From NCBI RefSeq assembly GCF_003722335.1, contig NZ_CP026100.1, positions 2,454,001-2,518,000 of the forward strand: a DNA stretch of 64,000 nt, written 5' to 3'. A model generated the notes under the pieces. That model saw only the letters and a program-made list of their open reading frames with translations. It was not told the DNA's origin and did no database searches. The stretch is from Caulobacter flavus. GTDB lineage: Bacteria; Pseudomonadota; Alphaproteobacteria; Caulobacterales; Caulobacteraceae. Numbering within the stretch: position 1 is the stretch's first letter; each line of letters opens with the position of its first letter. The translations under genes and the position numbers were made by a program. Shown here piece by piece: positions 20,498-27,512 of the stretch.

Positions 20498-20558
20498 CCG
20501 GATCGCCCGCGCCGGCCCGCGGACGGGTCGGCGCGACGCGCCCGAGCAAGGCGTCCCC

Positions 20559-20849
20559 ATGATGAAGATCTACATCCTGTCGCTCGCCGCCGGCCTGGCG
20601 GTCGGCGTGTTCTACGGCCTGCTGCAGGTGCGCTCGCCCGCCCCGCCGGTGGTGGCGCTGGTCGGCCTGTTCGGCATCCTCGTCGGCGAGCAGATCCCGC
20701 CGCTGGTCAAGGGCTGGATGGCCCGAAAGCCGGCCGCCGTCTCGTGGCTGAAGCATCAGGTCGGGCCGCACATGTTCGGCCCGCTGCCCTGCGGCCAGAA
20801 GCCGAGCGAGCTGGCCCAGAACGAGCCGCCGGCGCCGCCCAAGGCCTGA
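20559..20849 (+). CDS. XapX-domain small membrane protein (DUF1427)
   Basis: The 96-residue protein has two membrane segments (about 3-22 and 28-47) separated by a short turn (QVRSPAPPVVALVG), the signature of the XapX domain. The soluble C-terminal tail is proline-rich (NEPPAPPKA). XapX proteins have no established biochemical role but recur beside amidohydrolases and YcaC-like hydrolases. The ATG start has a second ATG directly after it. It lies 54 bp before the amidohydrolase gene. Confidence 0.85.
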   Translation: MMKIYILSLAAGLAVGVFYGLLQVRSPAPPVVALVGLFGILVGEQIPPLVKGWMARKPAAVSWLKHQVGPHMFGPLPCGQKPSELAQNEPPAPPKA

Positions 20850-20903
20850 AGACGCGTCCCGCCAGTTCGCTGGTCCCCCAAAGTTTACCCCGGAGTTCCG
20901 CCC

Positions 20904-22778
20904 ATGACCTCGCCCGACCTGATCCTGCGCAACGGCCGCTTCACCACCCTGGACCGCAGCAATCCGAACGCCGAAGCCGTGGCCGTGACCGGCGGGCGCT
21001 TTTCCGCCGTCGGGACCGAGACCGACGTCATGGCCCTGGCCGGGCCGGCCACCAAGGTCGTCGACCTGAAGGGCCGCCGCGCGCTGCCGGGCCTGATCGA
21101 CAACCACCTGCACATCATCCGAGGCGGCTTGAACTTCAACATGGAGCTGCGCTGGGACGGCGTGCGCTCGCTGGCCGACGCCATGAACATGCTCAAGCGC
21201 CAGGTGGCCATCACCCCGCCGCCGCAGTGGGTGCGGGTGGTGGGCGGCTTCACCGAGCATCAGTTCGTCGAAAAGCGCCTGCCGACCCTCGAGGAACTGA
21301 ACGCCGTCGCGCCCGACACGCCGGTGTTCATCCTGCACCTCTACGACCGCGCGCTGCTGAACGCCGCGGCCCTGCGCGTCATCGGGTACGACCGCGATAC
21401 GCCCGAACCGCCCGGCGGCCAGATCCTGCGAGACGCTGCCGGCAATCCCACGGGCCTGCTGCTGGCCAAGCCCAACGCCCAGATCCTCTACGCCACCCTG
21501 GCCAAGGGCCCCAAGCTGCCGTTCGACTACCAGGTCAACTCGACCCGCCACTTCATGCGCGAACTGAACCGCCTGGGCGTGACCGGGGCGATCGACGCCG
21601 GCGGCGGCTTCCAGAACTACCCGGACGACTACGAGGTGATCCAGAAGCTGGCCGACGAGAACCAGCTGACCATTCGCCTCGCCTACAACCTCTTCACCCA
21701 GAAGCCCAAGGGCGAGAAGGACGACTTCCTGAACTGGACGAAGACGTCGAAGTACAAGCAGGGCGACGACTACTTCCGCCACAACGGCGCCGGCGAGATG
21801 CTGGTGTTCTCGGCCGCCGACTTCGAGGACTTCCGCCAGCCGCGTCCCGACATGCCGCCGCAGATGGAGGGCGAGCTGGAGGAGGTGGTCACTATCCTGG
21901 CCCAGAACCGCTGGCCCTGGCGGATGCACGCCACCTATGACGAGACCATCGACCGGGCGCTGGACGTCTTCGAGAAGGTCAACAAGGACGTTCCGCTGGA
22001 AGGCCTGAACTGGTTCTTCGACCACGCCGAGACGATCTCGGAGAAGTCGATCGACCGCATCGCCGCCCTGGGCGGGGGCGTCGCCGTGCAGCACCGCATG
22101 GCCTATCAGGGCGAATACTTCCTCGAGCGCTACGGCGCGGCCGCCGCCGAGGCGACGCCGCCGATCGCCAAGATGCTGGAGAAGGGTCTGAAGGTCTCGG
22201 CCGGCACCGACGCGACGCGCGTGGCCTCGTACAATCCGTGGGTCTCGCTGGCCTGGATGATCACCGGCAAGACCGTCGGCGGCACGCGCCTCTATTCGCA
22301 GCGCAACTGCCTGGACCGCGAGAGCGCCCTGCGCATGTGGACCGAGAACGTCACCTGGTTCTCGAACGAAGAGGGCAAGAAGGGCCGCATCGTCGAGGGG
22401 CAGCTGGCCGACCTGATCGTGCCCGACCGCGATTTCTTCGGCGTGCCCGAGGACGAGATCGCCGACATGACCTCGGACCTGACCATGGTCGGCGGCAAGA
22501 TCGTCTACGGGGCCGGCGACTTCGCCAAGCTGGACGAGAACGAGGTGCCGCCGGCCATGCCCGACTGGTCGCCAGTGCGCACCTTCGGCGGCTACGCGGC
22601 CTGGGCCGAGCCGGAGACCGACAAGGCCCTGCGTCGCCAGGCGGCGGCCTCGTGCGGCTGCGCCAGCGGCTGCGGCGTCCACGGTCACGACCACGCCACC
22701 GCCTGGACCAAGAGCCTGCCGATCGCCGACCTGAAGTCGTTCTGGGGCGCGCTGGGCTGCGCGTGCTGGGCGGTCTGA
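20904..22778 (+). CDS. YtcJ-like amidohydrolase with Cys/His-rich C-terminal tail
   Basis: The 624-residue member of the amidohydrolase superfamily (amidohydrolase_3/YtcJ type) has a GLIDNHLHIIRGG metal block near residue 60, a mid-protein FDHAET block and the late Asp block SAGTDATR. It probably hydrolyses a C-N bond of a small cyclic or acyl amide. The last 42 residues (from about 583) are unusual: a CGCASGC cluster, a VHGHDH run and a terminal CACW, looking like a metal site. I see no export signal. The gene has a GGAG box upstream, and its TGA overlaps the ATG of the DoxX gene by one base. Confidence 0.9.
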   Translation: MTSPDLILRNGRFTTLDRSNPNAEAVAVTGGRFSAVGTETDVMALAGPATKVVDLKGRRALPGLIDNHLHIIRGGLNFNMELRWDGVRSLADAMNMLKRQVAITPPPQWVRVVGGFTEHQFVEKRLPTLEELNAVAPDTPVFILHLYDRALLNAAALRVIGYDRDTPEPPGGQILRDAAGNPTGLLLAKPNAQILYATLAKGPKLPFDYQVNSTRHFMRELNRLGVTGAIDAGGGFQNYPDDYEVIQKLADENQLTIRLAYNLFTQKPKGEKDDFLNWTKTSKYKQGDDYFRHNGAGEMLVFSAADFEDFRQPRPDMPPQMEGELEEVVTILAQNRWPWRMHATYDETIDRALDVFEKVNKDVPLEGLNWFFDHAETISEKSIDRIAALGGGVAVQHRMAYQGEYFLERYGAAAAEATPPIAKMLEKGLKVSAGTDATRVASYNPWVSLAWMITGKTVGGTRLYSQRNCLDRESALRMWTENVTWFSNEEGKKGRIVEGQLADLIVPDRDFFGVPEDEIADMTSDLTMVGGKIVYGAGDFAKLDENEVPPAMPDWSPVRTFGGYAAWAEPETDKALRRQAAASCGCASGCGVHGHDHATAWTKSLPIADLKSFWGALGCACWAV

Positions 22779-23200
22779 TGAGCGCCGCCCTCGACAACCG
22801 CCTGCGCGGGGCATTCCTCGCGCCGGCGGTGCGCTGGATCGCCCTGCTGGGCCTCTGCGCCGCCTACATCCAGGGCGGGCTGACCAAGGCCTTGGACTTC
22901 CCCGGGGCCGTGGCCGAGATGACTCATTTCGGCCTGTCGCCCGCCGCGCCCTTCGCGGTGCTGGTCATCGCTCTGGAGATCGTCGCCTCGCTGATGATCA
23001 TCACCGGCCGGCTGCGCTGGCTGGGGGCGCTGGCCCTGGCGGCCTTCACCCTGGGCGCGACCTTCATGGCCAACCGCTTCTGGGAGATGGCCCCGCCCGA
23101 GCGCTTCGGCGCGACCAACAGCTTCTTCGAGCACCTGGGCCTGGTCGGCGGCTTCGTGCTGGTCGCCTGGCACGATCTCGACGCGCGGAGGCGGTCATGA
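22778..23200 (+). CDS. DoxX-family membrane protein
   Basis: The 140-residue protein has four predicted membrane helices (around 17-36, 57-78, 82-98 and 117-134), the DoxX size and pattern (a GGLTKALDFPG motif after helix 1). DoxX proteins are linked to quinone or thiol redox processes in other bacteria, though the biochemical role is unsettled. It is translationally coupled at both ends: the ATG overlaps the amidohydrolase stop and its own TGA overlaps the next ATG. Confidence 0.85.
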   Translation: MSAALDNRLRGAFLAPAVRWIALLGLCAAYIQGGLTKALDFPGAVAEMTHFGLSPAAPFAVLVIALEIVASLMIITGRLRWLGALALAAFTLGATFMANRFWEMAPPERFGATNSFFEHLGLVGGFVLVAWHDLDARRRS

Positions 23201-24495
23201 GGACGCTGGCGGCCGCGGCGCTCGTCCTCGCGGCCCCGGTCCTGGCGACCGGCTCGGCCGTGGCGGCCGAGCGCCCCGCGATCAAGGTCAACCGCTGGCA
23301 GGAAGAGCGGCCCGACACCTCGCTGACCGTGGGCCTGACGCTGCGCGAGCGGATCGAGACCGGCGACGCGGCCAGCTTCGGCGGCGAGCCCTCCGACACC
23401 AGCCTGTCGCAACGCCTGCAGGTCCACGCCGACGCCCGCCGGAACGGATGGCAGGGTTTCGTCCAGCTGGAGGACGTGCGCGCCTTCGGCCGCCGCGACA
23501 TCGGTCCGGCCGACCAGAACCGCCTGGACCTGCGCCTGGCCTTCGTCGCCTACGAGACGCAGGTCTGGGGCGGGAAGGGGACCGTGAGGGTCGGTCGCCA
23601 GGACTTCCCGATCGACCAGCAGCGCTTCCTGTCGGCCCGCGACGGCCCCGGCGTGCGCCAGTCGTTCGACGCGGTGTGGGCCGACTGGTCGCGCGGCGAC
23701 TGGAAGCTGGCCGGCTTCGTCAGCCAGCCGGTGCAGTACCGCGATAGCGAGGCGTTCGACGACACCTCCAGCGGCAATGTCCGGCTCGACCTGGTGCGGG
23801 TCGAGCGCCGCGCGCCCGGCGGCGCGGTCTCGGTCTACGCCGCCCGCTTCGCCCGCTCGACCGCCCGCTATGTCGACGCGGCCGGCGAGGAGGACCGCCA
23901 GGCCTACGACCTGCGCTATCTCGGCGCGGCCGGGGCGCTGGACTGGGACCTGGAGGCCATGGTCCAGCGCGGCGAGGTGGGCGCGAGTCCGGCGCGCGCC
24001 TGGGCGGCCGGCGGCCGGATCGGCTGGACGATGAAGGCCCTGGCCTGGAAGCCGCGCCTGGGCTTCCAGGTCGACACGGCCAGCGGCGACAAGCAGTCCG
24101 GCGACGGGCGGGTGGGGACGTTCGACCCGCTCTATCCCAACGCCGCCTACTTCACCCGCGCGGCCTACACCGGCTACGCCAACCTCGTGCACGTCAAGCC
24201 GTCGGTGACCTTGACGCCCGCCAAGGGTCTTTCGGTGACCGCCGCCCTGGCGGGCCAGTGGCGGCGCGAGACGACCGACGCAATCTACGCCCAGCCCTTC
24301 GTCCCCCTGTCCGGCACGGCCGGGCGCGGCGGGCGCTGGACCGGGGCCTACGCCCACCTGCGGGCCGACTATGCTTTCAACCCGAGCCTGACCGGGACCA
24401 TCGAGGCCGTCCACTACGAAGCCGGAAGCGCCTTGCGCGCCTCTGGCCGGGACGACAGCGACTATCTCGGCGTCGAGCTCAAGTACGGATGGTGA
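23197..24495 (+). CDS. AlgE-like (alginate export family) outer-membrane beta-barrel
   Basis: The 432-residue protein has a signal peptide (1-24, ending SAVAAE) and alternating amphipathic strands throughout, ending in tryptophan (VELKYGW). The opening of the mature part (LTLRERIET) and the later RVGRQDFPIDQQRF block match the alginate_exp family. Members act as anion-selective outer-membrane pores for many compounds, not only alginate. Its coupling to the DoxX and amidohydrolase genes suggests that it lets the cluster's substrate in or a product out. ATGA overlap with the preceding gene. Confidence 0.85.
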   Translation: MRTLAAAALVLAAPVLATGSAVAAERPAIKVNRWQEERPDTSLTVGLTLRERIETGDAASFGGEPSDTSLSQRLQVHADARRNGWQGFVQLEDVRAFGRRDIGPADQNRLDLRLAFVAYETQVWGGKGTVRVGRQDFPIDQQRFLSARDGPGVRQSFDAVWADWSRGDWKLAGFVSQPVQYRDSEAFDDTSSGNVRLDLVRVERRAPGGAVSVYAARFARSTARYVDAAGEEDRQAYDLRYLGAAGALDWDLEAMVQRGEVGASPARAWAAGGRIGWTMKALAWKPRLGFQVDTASGDKQSGDGRVGTFDPLYPNAAYFTRAAYTGYANLVHVKPSVTLTPAKGLSVTAALAGQWRRETTDAIYAQPFVPLSGTAGRGGRWTGAYAHLRADYAFNPSLTGTIEAVHYEAGSALRASGRDDSDYLGVELKYGW

Positions 24496-24497
24496 CC

Positions 24498-25175
24498 ATG
24501 AGATTCCCGAGCCTTTCCCAGCTGATGAGCTTCAACGGCGGCTATCTCGACACGGTCGGCTTCCTGGCGCTGCAGGGCGTGTTCGTGGCCCACGTGACCG
24601 GCAACTTCGTCACCTTCGGCGCGACGATCATCCACGGCGTGGACGGGGCGATCGCCAAGCTCCTGGTGCTTCCGGTGTTCTGCGCCGCAGTGGTGATCAG
24701 CCGGCTGGTGACCTTCAAGCTGGCCGCTGCCAACCTGCCGACCTTGCGCATCATGCTGGCGGTCAAGACCGTGCTGCTTGTCGCCGGCTCGGTCGCGGCC
24801 GTCGTGCTGTCGCCGTTCGCCAAGGGCGACAGCTGGCAGCTGATCCTGGTGGCTGTGCTGTTCGTCTGCGCCATGGCCATCCAGAACGCCGCCCACCGGG
24901 TTCACATCCCGACCGCCCCACCGACCACGCTGATGACCGGCTCGACCACCCAGATCATGCTCGACGTCGCCGAGCTGATCCGGGGCGGCGGACCCGACCG
25001 CGCGGCCTCGGTGGCACGGATCAGGAAGCTGTCGGCGGCCGTGGGCCTGTTCGCGGCGGGCTGCGGCCTGGGCGCTCTGGCCTTCGCGTTCGGCGGACAG
25101 TGGGCGTTCTCGCTGTCGGCCGTGCTGGCCTTCCTGTCGCTGTTTTCGGCCGAGGCCCGCAGTCAGCGCGGGTAG
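24498..25175 (+). CDS. YoaK/DUF1275-family membrane protein
   Basis: The 225-residue protein has about six membrane segments and the DUF1275 opening FNGGYLDTVGFLALQG followed by VTGNFV. Function is unknown across the family. The start is taken as ATG 24498, just after the porin stop with GGATGG upstream; ATG 24489, overlapping the porin stop, would add three residues. It is the last gene of the tightly packed run and is followed by a strong hairpin. Confidence 0.85.
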   Translation: MRFPSLSQLMSFNGGYLDTVGFLALQGVFVAHVTGNFVTFGATIIHGVDGAIAKLLVLPVFCAAVVISRLVTFKLAAANLPTLRIMLAVKTVLLVAGSVAAVVLSPFAKGDSWQLILVAVLFVCAMAIQNAAHRVHIPTAPPTTLMTGSTTQIMLDVAELIRGGGPDRAASVARIRKLSAAVGLFAAGCGLGALAFAFGGQWAFSLSAVLAFLSLFSAEARSQRG

Positions 25176-25201
25176 CGCTCCCAAAAGAGCCGTCAGCTTC
25201 A

Positions 25202-25234
25202 CCCGCCTGGGTAGGGAAGGTTCACCCGGGCGGG
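25202..25234 (+). terminator. Hairpin closing the XapX/amidohydrolase operon
   Basis: An 11-bp stem (CCCGCCTGGGT at 25202-25212, ACCCGGGCGGG at 25224-25234, one G-U pair) starts 27 bp after the DUF1275 stop. No T-tract follows, so it may be a rho-dependent end or a 3' stabiliser rather than an intrinsic terminator. Confidence 0.4.
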
Positions 25235-25321
25235 AATGGCGGCGGGGGTCTGGTTGGTCGAGTTTGGCTACACGCCGTCCACCGCGTCGGCGCGCCGAAA
25301 GACCAGCCGAAGAGAGCGACG

Positions 25322-25939
25322 ATGCAAGTCCAGACCGTGTCGAGCCGCGTTCCCGTACCGGCCCTAGAGTCCCGAGAGCCCGTCCCAGAACCCGCCCGCG
25401 ACCAGATCCGCCTTCTGCTGATGCAGGCGCGGCATGCGCTGGCCACCGATCCGGCCGACGCCGAGCGCTGCATCGCGGTGGCCGTCCGCCTGCTGCCGCA
25501 GATCGACGCGCCGGCGTCCGAGCCCAAGGCCTTCGCCGCGCCGGCCATGCAGCGCGGGGGGCTGGCCCCCTGGCAGGTGCTGCGGATCAAGGCCCTGGTC
25601 GAGGCGCGGCTGGCCGGCCGGATCTCCAGCGCCGAGATGGCCGCCGCCGCCCGTCTCAGCCCCAGCCACTTCTCGCGCGCCTTCCGCATCAGCTTCGGCG
25701 ACGCGCCCAAGGCCTATGTGAACCGCCGCCGCATCGCCCGCTCCAAGACCATGATGCTGGACGGCGGCGACTCCCTGGCGGCGATTGCCCTGGCCTGCGG
25801 CCTGTCGGACCAGGCCCACTTCTGCCGGATGTTCCGCCGCTTCGAAGGCATGTCGCCCAGCGTCTGGCGCCGCCTGCGCGGCGGGGCGGCCGAGGTGGCG
25901 CAGACCGAGGCCGACTGGCCGGCGGCCGCGGCCGGCTGA
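25322..25939 (+). CDS. AraC-family transcriptional regulator
   Basis: The 205-residue protein has a short N-terminal region (about 1-95) without the usual cupin sensor and a C-terminal AraC double helix-turn-helix (about 98-190). The first HTH includes RISSAEMAAAARLSPSHFSRAF, and the second includes SLAAIALACGLSDQAHFCRMF. The N-terminus is too short for a typical ligand domain and may only dimerise. The start ATG has GAGAG upstream. It lies 12 bp before the alpha/beta hydrolase gene and 146 bp after the DUF1275 gene, so it could regulate the upstream cluster or itself. Confidence 0.88.
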   Translation: MQVQTVSSRVPVPALESREPVPEPARDQIRLLLMQARHALATDPADAERCIAVAVRLLPQIDAPASEPKAFAAPAMQRGGLAPWQVLRIKALVEARLAGRISSAEMAAAARLSPSHFSRAFRISFGDAPKAYVNRRRIARSKTMMLDGGDSLAAIALACGLSDQAHFCRMFRRFEGMSPSVWRRLRGGAAEVAQTEADWPAAAAG

Positions 25940-25951
25940 TCGGAGAGACGA

Positions 25952-26770
25952 GTGACCGCCGCCGTCATGCTTATCCACGGCGCCTGGCTGACGCCACGCG
26001 CCTGGGACCGTTTCAAGGCCCGATACGAGGCCCAGGGAATGACGGTGGTCGCGCCGGCCTGGCCGCTGATGGACGCGCCGGTCGAGGGCGTGCGCGGCCT
26101 GTCGCCCCGGGCCCTGGGCAGGCTGACCCTCGAGGCGGTGGTCGAGGCCCACGCCGCGCACGCCGTGGCCATGGTCGAGCCGCCGATCCTGATCGGTCAC
26201 GGGCTGGGCGGTCTGGTCGTGCAGCGCCTGCTCGACGGCGGCTGCGGCGCCTGCGGGGTGGCCATCGCCTCGACGCCGCCTCTGGGCCTTCTGGCCCGGC
26301 CCCGCGCGGCCTGGGCGCTGCGGCGGCTGCTGGCGCGCTGGAACGGCGCCGCGCCGCTGTCGCCGGAAGGCTTCGCCGATCTGTTCGCCCACACCCTGCC
26401 CGAAGATCAGCGCCGGCTGGCCTATGCCGAGCACGTGGTTCCCGCGCCGGCCCGGGTGTTGCGCCAGGCCCTGCTGGGGCCGGGCGGCGGCGCGGCCAGG
26501 GCGGCCCGCCGCCGTCCGCCGCTGCTGCTGATCGCCGGCGACGAGGACCGGATGGCGCCGCCGGCCATGGTCGCCGCCGCCGCCCGCCATCAGCGTCGTG
26601 CGGCTTCTCGCACCGACCTGCAGTGCTTTTCCGGCCGCTCCCACTGGCTGTGCAACGAGCCGGGCTGGGAGGACGTCGCCGACTTCGCGCTGGACTGGGC
26701 CCTGGCCAACGGCAGGGCAGCCTCGCCGGCGACGCGCGCGGCCCTTCCGGGTCAAGCCCCGAAAGGGTAA
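25952..26770 (+). CDS. Alpha/beta-hydrolase-fold protein lacking the nucleophile serine
   Basis: The 272-residue cytoplasmic protein has the alpha/beta-hydrolase layout: MLIHGAW oxyanion region at 5-12, an elbow at 81-87, a late Asp in AGDEDRM and a His in GRSHWLC. The elbow reads GHGLGG, so the nucleophile position (residue 84) is glycine, encoded GGG. This argues against normal serine-hydrolase chemistry unless the sequence is in error. The GTG start follows GGAGAGACGA, 12 bp after the AraC stop, so the two genes are probably co-transcribed. Binding or a non-catalytic role is possible. Confidence 0.8.
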   Translation: MTAAVMLIHGAWLTPRAWDRFKARYEAQGMTVVAPAWPLMDAPVEGVRGLSPRALGRLTLEAVVEAHAAHAVAMVEPPILIGHGLGGLVVQRLLDGGCGACGVAIASTPPLGLLARPRAAWALRRLLARWNGAAPLSPEGFADLFAHTLPEDQRRLAYAEHVVPAPARVLRQALLGPGGGAARAARRRPPLLLIAGDEDRMAPPAMVAAAARHQRRAASRTDLQCFSGRSHWLCNEPGWEDVADFALDWALANGRAASPATRAALPGQAPKG

Positions 26771-26861
26771 TCGTGCGCCGCTTTCGTGTATGGTCGTGTT
26801 TCGCCAAACCCGCCAACTGTACGAGTCCCATGTGCAAGGACCGGTTCCCGGACGTCGCCGA

Positions 26862-27512
26862 ATGAACGAGCATCCCGCCGGCGGCGCGCCTGGCGACGAC
26901 CGTATCCGCGTGCTTATCGCCGACGACCACCCCATGCTGCGCGAGGGGGTGATCGCGGTGCTCGAGACCCAGTCCGACATGGTGGTGGTGGGCGAGGCGG
27001 CCACCGGCGACGAGGCGATCGCCGGCTGGGAGCGGCTGCGCCCCGACATCACGCTGATGGACCTGCAGATGCCCGGCAACGGCGTGGTGGCCATCGAGAC
27101 CATCCGCCGCTCGCACCCCGAGGCGCGGATCATCGTGCTGACCACCTTCACCGGCGACGCCCAGGCCCTGCACGCCCTGCGGGCCGGGGCGGCGGGGTAT
27201 CTGCTGAAGAGCAGCCTGCGCCGCGACCTGCTGGACGCCATCCGGGGCGTCCACGCTGGCCGCCGCCACCTGCAGGCGGAGGTCGCCGAGCGCATCGCCA
27301 TCCACGCCATCGACGAGTCGCTGAACGCGCGCGAGATCACCGTCCTGCAGCTGATCGCCAACGGCAATTCCAACAAGCACATCGCCCGCGAGCTGAACCT
27401 GTCGGAAGACACCATCAAGTCGAACATCAAGAGCATCTTCGCCAAGCTCTATGTGAACGACCGGACCCACGCGGTGACCGTCGCCGCCAAGCGCGGCATC
27501 ATCGACCTTTGA
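26862..27512 (+). CDS. LuxR/NarL-type response regulator
   Basis: The 216-residue protein has an N-terminal receiver with the acidic pair in IADDHP, phospho-acceptor Asp67 in LMDLQMP, a Thr in LTTFTGDA and a Lys in LLKSSL. A C-terminal LuxR helix-turn-helix follows (LNAREITVLQLIANGNSNKHIARELNLSEDTIKSNI region). It is a DNA-binding output partner of the downstream kinase, with which it overlaps (TTGA). The ATG at 26862 has only a weak ribosome binding site; an in-frame ATG at 26790 would add 24 residues. A short frame ends exactly over this start (see findings). Confidence 0.92.
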   Translation: MNEHPAGGAPGDDRIRVLIADDHPMLREGVIAVLETQSDMVVVGEAATGDEAIAGWERLRPDITLMDLQMPGNGVVAIETIRRSHPEARIIVLTTFTGDAQALHALRAGAAGYLLKSSLRRDLLDAIRGVHAGRRHLQAEVAERIAIHAIDESLNAREITVLQLIANGNSNKHIARELNLSEDTIKSNIKSIFAKLYVNDRTHAVTVAAKRGIIDL

